Positions 5,177-11,508 are shown, counted from the stretch's first letter. The stretch: 11,508 nt of DNA from CAZBUH01 sp964495095 (GCA_964495095.1 CAZBUH010000061.1:1-11508); one strand, 5' to 3'. Notes: generated by a model not told the origin, from the letters alone. Numbers and translations: made by a program.

Positions 5177-6571
5177 TTATTTGCTTTCCTCCAGCAGGGA
5201 GAGGGGGTGGGTCCCGCGGACGTCGCACCATTTAATGATTGTTGAAATAATCACATCCACGCTGCCCTCTGTGCCCAGCATGCCGCTGTCCACACCCAGG
5301 TGGTAGTATTCCTGCTTTCCGTAGTCCCGTCCAGTGAAGTGCCTGTAGTGCTGGGCGCGGGACTTGTCAGTGTTCTGCATTTGAATTCTGGCCTGGGCCT
5401 CGTCAAGACCGAACAGGCGCATGATACGGTCAATCCGTGCTGACGGCCTGGCGTGGATGAAAAGCCGGAAACAGTTGGGATCGTCATACAGGATGTAATC
5501 CGCGCACCGTCCCATGATTACACAGCTCTCATCCCCGGCGGCAATCCGGCGGATGACGGTTGTCTGGGCCACAAAGAGCTGTTCTTCCGGGGACAGGCTC
5601 CCGCTGGTCATGGAATAGGCCGCATTTTTGAAATCGTACAGGATTTCCCGCTCCATGTGGTGTTCCAGCTCCTCGACCTTGGAGAGCGGTATGCCGCTCT
5701 GGGCAGAGGCCATCTCGTTTATCTGCCGGTCATAGAATGTGATTCCCAGCCTCTCCGCCAGAAGTTTGCCAATCTCATATCCTCCGGAGCCAAACTCCCG
5801 GCCGATGGTGATTATGATTTTTGGCTTGCCGGAGGCGTCCAGCAGGTAGCCTTCGGAGGCTTCGCTGAGGGCGCGGCTCACCCGGTCCTCCCGCTCCACA
5901 AAGCGCAGCAGCGGCTTTTGGCAGACCTTTTGCATCTGCTTCATCACATATCCCACAAGCAGCGCGCATATAACAGTGCCCTCCCGGACGCCCACCAGCC
6001 CGTGAAAGTAGGCCAGTGACACTGCTGCTGAGATGACCACCAGAGAGCAGTCAAAAATTATCTTGCTGGAGCCCACAGACAGTCCGGTTTTTTTGGAGAT
6101 GGCCAGGCTCATGCCCTCGCCCGGGGTGGGGAGGATGTTGGGGGTGAGATAGAGCATTACGCCCACGGCTACCATGGGAATGCTGCACAGCAGATACAGC
6201 ATTTGCATCGCGTAATTTCCCGGCTCAGGCAGAAACGACATCATTGCCGACGCGGCGTTGACAAGCTGCCCGAACAGGAGCGACGCCGCAAGCTGCAGGA
6301 GCATACGCGGCTTAAATTCCTTCCGCAGAATCAGCAGCTCCGCCAAAATATACAGGCAGTATACGGCGGTGGTGCAGTTGCCGAGATTCACATGGCGTGA
6401 AAGGCCTTGGTCCAGGCCGATTTCATAAAGGACATTGGCCAGCGAGCCGACCGGGCTGACGCCCAGATCGGAGCTTGCGGAAAATACGACGCCGATGGCC
6501 ATGCAGTAAAGGCCCGCCAGGTAGACCAGCAGCCGTTTTGCCCACAGCACAGCGAATTTTGTCTGCTTCAA
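5177..6571 (-). CDS. Fusion of YczE/DUF6198-type membrane domain and cytidylate-kinase-like domain
   Basis: The start is the TTG at 6569-6571 (MKQTKFAVLW, 464 residues), seven bases after GGGAGG; a TTG two codons earlier is too close to the RBS. Residues about 15-215 hold six likely transmembrane helices, with SSDLGVSPVGS near 35-45 and LPTPGEGMSLAISKKTGLSV near 149-168, as in the YczE/YitT-like membrane family. After a basic linker, residues about 250-450 resemble the cytidylate-kinase-like family: a P-loop variant GREFGSGG (about 257-264), YDRQ (280-283) and MGRCADYIL (353-361). The classical GxxGxGK lysine is absent from that loop, so nucleotide binding may differ. The kinase-like part should be cytoplasmic, possibly coupling a nucleotide or sensory state to transport; the substrate is unknown. 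It is a single-gene unit with its own promoter, structured leader and terminator. Confidence 0.85.
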   Translation of the reverse strand: MKQTKFAVLWAKRLLVYLAGLYCMAIGVVFSASSDLGVSPVGSLANVLYEIGLDQGLSRHVNLGNCTTAVYCLYILAELLILRKEFKPRMLLQLAASLLFGQLVNAASAMMSFLPEPGNYAMQMLYLLCSIPMVAVGVMLYLTPNILPTPGEGMSLAISKKTGLSVGSSKIIFDCSLVVISAAVSLAYFHGLVGVREGTVICALLVGYVMKQMQKVCQKPLLRFVEREDRVSRALSEASEGYLLDASGKPKIIITIGREFGSGGYEIGKLLAERLGITFYDRQINEMASAQSGIPLSKVEELEHHMEREILYDFKNAAYSMTSGSLSPEEQLFVAQTTVIRRIAAGDESCVIMGRCADYILYDDPNCFRLFIHARPSARIDRIMRLFGLDEAQARIQMQNTDKSRAQHYRHFTGRDYGKQEYYHLGVDSGMLGTEGSVDVIISTIIKWCDVRGTHPLSLLEESK

Positions 6572-6589
6572 TTCCAAACCTCCCTCAAG

Positions 6590-6722
6590 AGTATCAGCAG
6601 CTTAAGCGGTTCCGCTTTCCTGGCCCGAAGGGGAATTTTTCACAGAGATTCCACAGGGACGCCGGGGCGGAGAACGCCTGCAAAGCGTAAGCGGTATGGC
6701 CTGCCCTGAAATGCAGGCCCCT
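6590..6722 (-). promoter_or_regulatory. Structured 5' leader of the membrane-kinase gene, unassigned
   Basis: Between the predicted start site (about 6722) and the RBS lies about 130 nt of GC-rich leader. CACAGGG at its 5' end (6719-6725) can pair with CCCTGTG (6652-6658), closing a domain of about 60 nt. Inside, GGCCTGC (6713-6719) can pair with GCAGGCC (6698-6704), or alternatively GCCTGCA (6712-6718) with TGCAGGC (6676-6682): two mutually exclusive 7-bp stems. Nearer the gene are CCC-TTC-GGG and AAGCGG-CCGCTT repeats. A closed domain at the very 5' end and competing pairings resemble a riboswitch or other cis-acting RNA, but I match it to no class I know (TPP, SAM, purine, ZTP, fluoride, c-di-GMP, THF). 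Confidence 0.45.
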
Positions 6723-6728
6723 GTGCCT

Positions 6729-6757
6729 ATGATATTGACTGCGCTGAAAAAAGTCAA
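6729..6757 (-). promoter_or_regulatory. Promoter of the membrane-kinase gene
   Basis: On the minus strand TTGACT (6752-6757) and TATCAT (6729-6734) are separated by 17 bases. Start site near 6722, leaving a leader of about 150 nt before the TTG start. Confidence 0.75.
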
Positions 6758-6760
6758 TAT
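6732..6760. repeat. Perfect 9-11-9 inverted repeat over the promoter, probable operator
   Basis: ATATTGACT (6732-6740) and its exact reverse complement AGTCAATAT (6752-6760) flank an 11-base spacer. The repeat covers the -35 box, the spacer and half of the -10 box of the minus-strand promoter. Because of the symmetry a plus-strand TTGACT (6735-6740) also faces TATTTT (6758-6763) at 17 bp, so a weak opposite promoter is possible. Such an arrangement suits a dimeric repressor; no regulator gene is adjacent. Confidence 0.6.
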
Positions 6761-6798
6761 TTTATTAAGAATTTTTATTAGTTAATAGAAAATTTCTT

Positions 6799-7032
6799 TT
6801 AAACTTTACCCGGAGACATGATCTCCGCTGCCTCCGCCGTAACCGGCCGCAATCCCGTTTTCATGGCCCAGGCTATGGCTTTCCCGTACAATGCATCGGG
6901 CGACGCGTCGTTAAAGGGCGCGATTTCCGTTACAACAGCCGTGATGATCGCGATTGGTAATGCCTGAAGAAAATATCCGATATAGGTGTCAAGAAAGAAG
7001 TATTGAAAAGTCATATCACTGGGAAAGTACAT
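6799..7032 (-). CDS. Chimeric remnant: VanZ-like N-terminus joined to SLH-like fragment
   Basis: From the ATG at 7030-7032, nine bases after AGGAG, this encodes 77 residues. Residues 1-34 (MYFPSDMTFQYFFLDTYIGY onward, one hydrophobic helix about 16-34) match my memory of the start of clostridial VanZ-like membrane proteins, which normally have four or five helices. At about residue 36 the sequence switches to FNDASPDALYGKAIAWAMKTG (40-60), a good match to the S-layer homology motif 'FxDVxxDAWYxxAVxWAVxxG', followed by a degenerate stretch ending MSPGKV. A usual SLH repeat would continue to a 'CTRAQ' motif, missing here. The frame continues upstream through the tRNA gene, which cannot be coding. 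Probably a fusion left by deletion or recombination; function unlikely. Confidence 0.55.
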   Translation of the reverse strand: MYFPSDMTFQYFFLDTYIGYFLQALPIAIITAVVTEIAPFNDASPDALYGKAIAWAMKTGLRPVTAEAAEIMSPGKV

Positions 7033-7109
7033 CCTGAGCATCTCCTGAAATTCCGATTTGTAATTTCCTCGCGGCAAGTATACCGATTGTCGGGAAAAGT
7101 AAAAGACAA

Positions 7110-7145
7110 AAAATCGACAAACCTCTGACGAGATTTGTCGATTTT
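7110..7145 (-). terminator. Intrinsic terminator of tRNA-Leu
   Basis: AAAATCGACAAA (7110-7121) and TTTGTCGATTTT (7134-7145) form a perfect 12-bp stem, with three further CTC/GAG pairs in the loop. On the minus strand it starts two bases after the tRNA CCA end and the 3' arm runs into TTTTTTGTC. Confidence 0.9.
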
Positions 7146-7146
7146 C

Positions 7147-7232
7147 TGGTGCGAGAGATGGGACTTGAACCCACACGCCAATAAGACACACGCCCCTCAA
7201 ACGTGCCTGTCTACCTGTTCCAGCACTCTCGC
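7147..7232 (-). tRNA. tRNA-Leu (anticodon GAG)
   Basis: A complete type II tRNA on the minus strand, 83 bases plus an encoded CCA (7147-7149). The acceptor stem pairs GCGAGAG (7226-7232) with CTCTCGC (7151-7157), discriminator A. The D-arm region reads GGAACAGGTAGACAGG. The anticodon stem is CACGT/GCGTG around the loop TTGAGGG, giving anticodon GAG for leucine codons CUC and CUU, with U33 in place. A long variable arm and a T-arm with GGGTTCAAGTCCC follow. It has its own promoter and terminator. Confidence 0.97.
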
Positions 7233-7251
7233 ATTTCACAGCGCAAGTGAT

Positions 7252-7280
7252 ATTATAGGTGAATACCCGAAGTTTGTCAA
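7252..7280 (-). promoter_or_regulatory. Perfect consensus promoter of tRNA-Leu
   Basis: On the minus strand TTGACA (7275-7280) and TATAAT (7252-7257) are separated by 17 bases, ending about 20 bases before the tRNA. Both hexamers are perfect, as expected for stable RNA. It starts nine bases after the stop of the upstream membrane-protein gene. Confidence 0.92.
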
Positions 7281-7288
7281 CACCAAAA

Positions 7289-8497
7289 TCAAATATTTTT
7301 CATATTTTTTCGATAGAGGCTCTGCCGCAAATCCCAGGCCATCACAGCCAGTACAATGGCCAGAGACACCGTGCCGTAATACATCGGCAGTATATACCGG
7401 AGCTTCAGGTATGCGTGGTAGCCCAGCAGCGAGGCAAAGGAGACCAGCGCCGGCACATAGCTCCTTTTCGGGTACAGCACGGCAAAGCACATGGACAGCA
7501 CGTCCGCCATAAAAAAGTACCTGTCGTGCATGTGGGGTAGCAGCAGGGGAATGCCCACGGCGAAAATAAGCGAGATTATGAGAAGCGATTTATTACTGAG
7601 CCTTTTCCTGAATATAAACGCTGTGATAAACACTATAAAAACAAGGGAAAATGCGGCGATTATGCCTGCCTTAGCTGTTATATTCACCTGTGGAAACCAT
7701 GTGGTAAATGAGTATATGGAGGAGGAATTGTAGTTTAACCCGGAGCCGACGGTGCCCGCCTGGTCAATATAGAGCGTGACGGTGTCCATAAACGGCCTGC
7801 CCAGGCACACCGCCGGCAGGACTATTGCGGCATAGGTAAGGGGGAATACCGGCAGGTGGCGCAGCTTTATTTTGCCCGCGAACATGAACACGAGAAATAC
7901 CGGCATTATGAACACCGCCTGCAATTTAAAGGAGAAGGCGGCGGCTATGCAGACCATGGAGGCCCACGGCCGGTCCGACAGGGCGTAGTACAGGCTCATT
8001 ACGGCAAATGCCGTGTATATGGCGTCGCACTGGCCCCAGCAGGAGCCGTTCAGGATCACTGTGGGCAGGAAAAGGGTGATGAAAAAGCCCAGGAATTTTT
8101 TCGGGGCAGAATCGGTGAACACCGATATAAGGCGCAGGACATACCAGGCCATAAGCATCTCGAAAAATACGGAGAGCAATTTTATAAGGTATAAATCGTT
8201 TATGGGGATATAGGAGAAAAGGGCGAGAAAGTACAGGTACGGCACGTTGTAGTTCCCGATGGACTCCTTTAAAGCCAGCACGCCCCCGTTCTGGCGGAAA
8301 TACTCCACCCAGACTGAGAGAAAATCCTGATAATCCAGAGTGGCGTAATCACCGAAGGCCGCCCGGACGCCCATGGCAAGAAGCATAAGCAGGCCGGCGA
8401 TGGCAATTTCGTACCTGTTCCGCAGTATTCCGGAACGGTACAGCAGGAAATATCCAAAAGCCCCTATGAGCAGAAGCATAATGCAGTAAAATATCAT
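7289..8497 (-). CDS. GT-C type mannosyltransferase-like integral membrane protein (Gpi18/GT87-like)
   Basis: A 402-residue polytopic membrane protein with about nine or ten hydrophobic helices. The start (MIFYCIMLLLIGAFGYFLLY) follows AAAGGAG by six bases. After the first helices comes an extracytoplasmic-type loop with acidic residues (GDYATLDYQDF, 49-59), as in GT-C glycosyltransferases where an Asp in the first loop is catalytic. NGSCWGQCDAIYTA (150-163) and PHMHDRYFF (321-329) match the conserved 'GxWGQxDxIY' and 'PxMHERYFF' patterns of this group. The family uses polyprenyl-phosphate sugars to glycosylate cell-surface polymers; donor and acceptor here are unknown. The gene stands alone; its leader follows a minus-strand terminator hairpin and contains another hairpin (8521-8542), hinting at attenuation. 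No terminator separates it from the tRNA promoter. Confidence 0.8.
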   Translation of the reverse strand: MIFYCIMLLLIGAFGYFLLYRSGILRNRYEIAIAGLLMLLAMGVRAAFGDYATLDYQDFLSVWVEYFRQNGGVLALKESIGNYNVPYLYFLALFSYIPINDLYLIKLLSVFFEMLMAWYVLRLISVFTDSAPKKFLGFFITLFLPTVILNGSCWGQCDAIYTAFAVMSLYYALSDRPWASMVCIAAAFSFKLQAVFIMPVFLVFMFAGKIKLRHLPVFPLTYAAIVLPAVCLGRPFMDTVTLYIDQAGTVGSGLNYNSSSIYSFTTWFPQVNITAKAGIIAAFSLVFIVFITAFIFRKRLSNKSLLIISLIFAVGIPLLLPHMHDRYFFMADVLSMCFAVLYPKRSYVPALVSFASLLGYHAYLKLRYILPMYYGTVSLAIVLAVMAWDLRQSLYRKNMKNI

Positions 8498-8547
8498 TTT
8501 TTACTCCTTTTGCCGCAAAAGGCAGGCGAAAATCCGCCCGCCGCAAT

Positions 8548-8577
8548 AAAAAAACAGTGAAACGCTAAGCTTCACTG
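8548..8577 (-). terminator. Minus-strand terminator hairpin upstream of the GT-C gene
   Basis: CAGTGAA (8555-8561) pairs with TTCACTG (8571-8577), with two further GC pairs around a TAA loop. On the minus strand the hairpin is followed by seven T and then ATT, an almost ideal terminator. No minus-strand gene precedes it, so it either ends a short RNA from the promoter at 8675-8703 or acts as an attenuator of the glycosyltransferase gene. Confidence 0.75.
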
Positions 8578-8588
8578 CAAAAAATGAC

Positions 8589-8617
8589 TTGACATCTCCA
8601 GAATGATTTGCTAAAAT
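8589..8617 (+). promoter_or_regulatory. rpoB promoter
   Basis: TTGACA (8589-8594) and TAAAAT (8612-8617) are separated by 17 bases. Start site near 8624, giving an rpoB leader of about 155 nt. The presence of a strong promoter here means rpoB need not depend on a ribosomal-protein operon. Confidence 0.8.
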
Positions 8618-8633
8618 TAATTGCTACGTATGG

Positions 8634-8676
8634 ATATAGCGGAATATGCTTCCTCATATTCCGGCTACGCCTATAT
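8634..8676. repeat. Hairpin in the rpoB leader region
   Basis: CGGAATATG (8640-8648) and CATATTCCG (8655-8663) form a perfect 9-bp stem with a 6-base loop. Outer ATATAG (8634-8639) can pair with CTATAT (8671-8676) across a 7-base bulge. The element can fold in either strand's transcript. A second hairpin (GCCGTG/CGCGGC region, about 8732-8750) lies closer to rpoB. Possible leader control element; no T-run follows on the plus strand. Confidence 0.45.
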
Positions 8677-8703
8677 GATAACAGCTTTGAAGCCTTAATT
8701 CAA
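8675..8703 (-). promoter_or_regulatory. Possible minus-strand promoter facing rpoB
   Basis: On the minus strand TTGAAT (8698-8703) and TATCAT (8675-8680) have a 17-base spacer. A transcript from about 8668 would run through the hairpin at 8634-8663, overlap the rpoB promoter in antisense, and meet the terminator at 8548-8577 after about 120 nt, or read on into the GT-C gene, which has no nearer promoter. Confidence 0.4.
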
Positions 8704-8778
8704 CAGGTTGGTACTTAAAATCAGCAACGCAGCCGTGCGTGTCACGCGGCGTGAGTTTACAGAAGGAGTGAAAGCGCA

Positions 8779-11508
8779 GTGCCGAAGGACGTTATGTATG
8801 GCAAGACTCTGAGAAAGAGCTTTGCCAGAACAGAGGAAATCCAGGACATGCCGAATCTTCTCGAGGTCCAGAAGAAATCGTACAAATGGTTTTTGGACGT
8901 TGGACTGAGAGAGGTATTCAAGGATTTTGACTCTATAAGCGACTATTCCGGGAACCTGGAGCTGTCGTTTATCGACTACAAGATGGACGAGGCCCCGAAG
9001 TACTCTGAGGAGGAGTGCAAGGCCCGGGACGCCACATACGCCGCGCCGATAAAGGTGGGCGTCAGGCTCCGCAATAAGGAGACTGAGGAGATAAAGGAGC
9101 AGGAGATCTTCATGGGAGATTTCCCCCTTATGACGGACGGCGGCACATTCATTATAAACGGCGCCGAGCGTGTTATAGTCTCCCAGATAGTGAGAAGCCC
9201 CGGCGTTTATTTCGATATCACCGCCGATAAGGCTGCGGTGTCCGTATACGCCACCACGGTAATACCCTATCGCGGCGCGTGGCTGGAGTATGAGACGGAC
9301 GCCAGCGACGTTTTCTACGTGCGTATAGACAAAAACCGCAAGCTGCCCATCACCTGCCTGCTCCGTTCCGTTGGACAGCGCAGGGAGGATGAGCCGTACA
9401 CCTGGCTTACCGCATCGGGAGCCGAGGGCGGCTGCATAACCAACGAGCAGATACTTGCCATGTTCGGCGAGGACGAGCGGATGGTCGCCACAATTGAAAA
9501 GGACCTGTGCAAGACCAGAGAGGAATCCCTTCTGGAGATATACCGCCGCCTCCGTCCCGGAGAGCCCCCTACGATAGACAGCGCCGAAACCCTGCTGCAC
9601 AACCTGTTTTTTGACGCCGGGAGATACGATATATCCGCCGTCGGCCGCTATAAATTCAATAAAAAGCTTGCCCTGTGGAACAGAATAAAGGGCCACCAGC
9701 TCGCAATGCCCGTGGCTGATCCCTTTACAGGCGAGATAATCGCGGAGGCCGGGGAGACCCTCAGCCGCGACAGGGCCAGGGAAATCGACAGCCGCGGCGT
9801 TACAGAGGCCTTTATAAATATAGAGGGTAAGATTGTAAAGGTATTTTCAAACGGCATGGTGGATATGGCCCCGCTGGTGGACTTTGACCCTGCGGAAGTG
9901 GGCGTTAAGGAGCGGGTGCGCTTTATAATTTTAAGGGACCTGCTGGAGAAGTACAGCGGGGAGGAGCTTAAGGACGCCATCCGCGAGAATATAGATCTGC
10001 TTATCCCGAAGCACATCATCCCCGACGATATTTTCGCCTCTGTAAACTACCTCAACTGCCTTGCCCACGGCGCCGGTGAAACAGACGATATAGACCATCT
10101 GGGCAACCGCCGTGTGAGAAGCGTGGGAGAGCTGCTACAGAACCAGTTCCGTGTGGGCTTTTCACGTATGGAGCGCGTTATCAGAGAGCGCATGACGCTT
10201 CAGGATCTTGACATCGTCACGCCCCAGTCGCTTATAAATATCCGTCCTGTGACGGCGGCTATAAAGGAGTTCTTCGGCTCCTCGCCTTTGAGCCAGTTTA
10301 TGGATCAGACAAACCCCCTGGCCGAGCTTACGCACAAGCGGCGTATGTCCGCTCTGGGCCCCGGCGGCCTCTCAAGAGAGAGGGCCAGCTTCGATGTCCG
10401 CGACGTACACTACAGCCATTACGGACGCCTCTGCCCCATAGAGACGCCTGAAGGCCCGAACATCGGACTTATCTCATATCTTGCCAGCTACGCCAGAGTG
10501 AATGAGTACGGCTTCCTTATCGCTCCGTTCAGGAAGATAGACAAGGAGACCTGCCGGGTCACTGACGAGGTGGTCTACATGACCGCCGACATGGAGGACG
10601 ACTACATTGTTGCCCAGGCCACGGAGCCTGTGGATGAAAACGGCTGCCTTAAAAACGCCCGTGTGACCTGCCGCCACAGAAACGAGATAATCGAGGTTGA
10701 CCGCGACCGGGTGGACTTTATGGATATCTCGCCCCGTATGATGGTATCCATCGCTACAGCCATGATACCGTTCCTTGAAAACGACGACGCAAACCGCGCC
10801 CTTATGGGAGCGAACATGCAGCGTCAGGCCGTGCCCCTTCTCGTCACCGAGGCGCCTATTGTGGCCACCGGTATCGAGCACAAGTGCGCGGTGGACTCCA
10901 AGGTTGTTGTCTCCGCTGAGGGCGACGGCGTCGTAACGTCTGTGGACGCTACCCATGTGGAGGTAAAATACGACAGCGGCGAGATAAAGAACTACAACCT
11001 TATTAAATTTGCGCGTTCAAACCAGAGCACCTGCGTAAACCAGCGCCCCATAGTCAGCGCCGGGGAGCGGGTCACAGCGGAGACCGTGCTGGCCGACGGC
11101 CCGGCAACGAGCCAGGGCGAGATATCCCTGGGCAAGAACATCCTGGTGGGCTTTATGACCTGGGAGGGCTACAACTACGAGGACGCCGTGCTCCTTAACG
11201 AGCGCCTTGTCCGTGAGGACATCTACACCTCCATCCATGTGGAGGAGTATGAGCTTGAGTCCCGTGATACAAAGCTCGGCCCCGAGGAGATAACCCGCGA
11301 TATCCCCGGCGTGGGCGAGGACTCCCTTAAATATCTTGACGACCGCGGAATCATAAGCGTCGGCGCTGAGGTGCGTGCCGGCGATATCCTGGTGGGCAAG
11401 GTCACCCCCAAGGGTGAAACGGACCTGACCGCCGAGGAGCGGCTGCTCCGCGCCATATTCGGAGAAAAGGCCAGAGAGGTGAGAGACACCTCCCTGAAGG
11501 TGCCCCAC
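8779..11508 (+). CDS. rpoB: RNA polymerase beta subunit, N-terminal 910 residues (open at right edge)
   Basis: The beta subunit forms the catalytic core with beta-prime and carries the rifampicin pocket. The GTG at 8779 (VPKDVMYGKTLRKSFARTEE) is ten bases after GAAGGAG and matches the family N-terminus. The frame is open to the window edge, 910 codons of an expected 1150-1250. Landmarks: MTDGGTFIINGAERVIVSQ at 118-136; the rifampicin cluster I starting FFGSSPLSQFMDQTNPLAEL at 498, with Asp509, His519 and Ser524 at positions equivalent to E. coli D516, H526 and S531 (all wild-type); CPIETPEGPNIGL following it; and WEGYNYEDA at 795-803, with Glu801/Asp802 matching E. coli E813/D814. The last residues (FGEKAREVRDTSLKVPH) match the family, so no frameshift is present. 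Pro503 replaces the common Gln (E. coli Q510). rplL is not immediately upstream. Confidence 0.98.
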   Translation, partial: MPKDVMYGKTLRKSFARTEEIQDMPNLLEVQKKSYKWFLDVGLREVFKDFDSISDYSGNLELSFIDYKMDEAPKYSEEECKARDATYAAPIKVGVRLRNKETEEIKEQEIFMGDFPLMTDGGTFIINGAERVIVSQIVRSPGVYFDITADKAAVSVYATTVIPYRGAWLEYETDASDVFYVRIDKNRKLPITCLLRSVGQRREDEPYTWLTASGAEGGCITNEQILAMFGEDERMVATIEKDLCKTREESLLEIYRRLRPGEPPTIDSAETLLHNLFFDAGRYDISAVGRYKFNKKLALWNRIKGHQLAMPVADPFTGEIIAEAGETLSRDRAREIDSRGVTEAFINIEGKIVKVFSNGMVDMAPLVDFDPAEVGVKERVRFIILRDLLEKYSGEELKDAIRENIDLLIPKHIIPDDIFASVNYLNCLAHGAGETDDIDHLGNRRVRSVGELLQNQFRVGFSRMERVIRERMTLQDLDIVTPQSLINIRPVTAAIKEFFGSSPLSQFMDQTNPLAELTHKRRMSALGPGGLSRERASFDVRDVHYSHYGRLCPIETPEGPNIGLISYLASYARVNEYGFLIAPFRKIDKETCRVTDEVVYMTADMEDDYIVAQATEPVDENGCLKNARVTCRHRNEIIEVDRDRVDFMDISPRMMVSIATAMIPFLENDDANRALMGANMQRQAVPLLVTEAPIVATGIEHKCAVDSKVVVSAEGDGVVTSVDATHVEVKYDSGEIKNYNLIKFARSNQSTCVNQRPIVSAGERVTAETVLADGPATSQGEISLGKNILVGFMTWEGYNYEDAVLLNERLVREDIYTSIHVEEYELESRDTKLGPEEITRDIPGVGEDSLKYLDDRGIISVGAEVRAGDILVGKVTPKGETDLTAEERLLRAIFGEKAREVRDTSLKVPH

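Noticed and set aside
5453..6019. Plus-strand 188-codon ORF antisense to the membrane-kinase gene
   Set aside because: There is no RBS, and the opposite frame carries recognisable helices and kinase-like motifs.
6764..6798. AT-rich imperfect inverted repeat after the VanZ/SLH-like remnant
   Set aside because: The arms have mismatches and almost no GC, so this may be chance symmetry in AT-rich DNA.
7033..7239. Upstream extension of the VanZ/SLH-like ORF
   Set aside because: It would translate through the tRNA-Leu gene and its terminator.
7135..7512. Plus-strand ORF beginning MSIFWCERWDLNPHANKTH
   Set aside because: It is antisense to the tRNA-Leu gene and to the GT-C gene, a well-known kind of spurious prediction at tRNA genes.
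8695..9696. Minus-strand 333-codon ORF antisense to rpoB
   Set aside because: It is a shadow of the rpoB frame in GC-rich DNA, with no domain resemblance and no RBS. The other long minus-strand frames under rpoB are similar.
1..11508. CRISPR array, insertion sequence, integrase or intact defence system
   Set aside because: No spaced direct repeats, transposase or recombinase motifs, or complete restriction-modification genes were seen. Only a methyltransferase-like fragment is present.

Overview
The window looks like a chromosomal segment of a Gram-positive anaerobe of the class Clostridia (Bacillota), probably Oscillospiraceae-like. This rests on strong AGGAGG-type ribosome binding sites, sigma-A promoters with 17-bp spacers, TTG and GTG starts, an RpoB of Firmicutes type, the R5P-dependent PdxST route to PLP, an Rrf2 regulator beside cysK, and relics of VanZ-like, SLH, YolD-like and type III methyltransferase genes. 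No taxonomic search was possible.

Left edge (1-838, minus strand): three small genes of unknown function. In transcription order they are a 156-residue cysteine-rich protein with an excellent RBS, a tiny two-helix membrane protein that seems to carry a one-base frameshift, and a small acidic protein with an EF-hand-like Asp loop, cut by the window edge. Next (840-2459) comes a divergent sulfur/redox pair: an Rrf2/IscR-like repressor with three cysteines suited to an Fe-S cluster, and cysK (O-acetylserine sulfhydrylase). Their intergenic region holds two clear promoters and inverted repeats likely to be the operator.

A 474-bp gap (2377-2850) with a terminator, a doubtful 26-codon ORF, a strong GC-rich hairpin and a promoter leads to pdxS-pdxT, a translationally coupled pair encoding PLP synthase. 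PLP is the cofactor of the neighbouring CysK. Convergent to it (4332-4956) is genomic debris: an ORF whose N-terminus matches my memory of type III DNA methyltransferases and whose C-terminus is YolD-like, with further YolD-like sequence in another frame.

From 5131 to 6760 lies an unusual unit: a membrane domain of YczE/DUF6198 type fused to a cytidylate-kinase-like domain. It has a TTG start, a terminator, a GC-rich structured leader of about 150 nt with competing pairings, and a promoter overlain by a perfect 9-11-9 inverted repeat. I recognise no known riboswitch there; this is the best candidate for something undescribed.

From 6799 to 7280 a self-contained tRNA-Leu(GAG) unit has a consensus promoter and its own terminator, and just downstream is a second chimeric remnant (VanZ-like start joined to an SLH-like piece). 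A GT-C type mannosyltransferase-like membrane protein (7289-8497) follows. The last block is the rpoB promoter, a structured leader that faces a minus-strand promoter and terminator, and the first 910 codons of rpoB, which run off the right edge. rplL is not directly upstream of rpoB.
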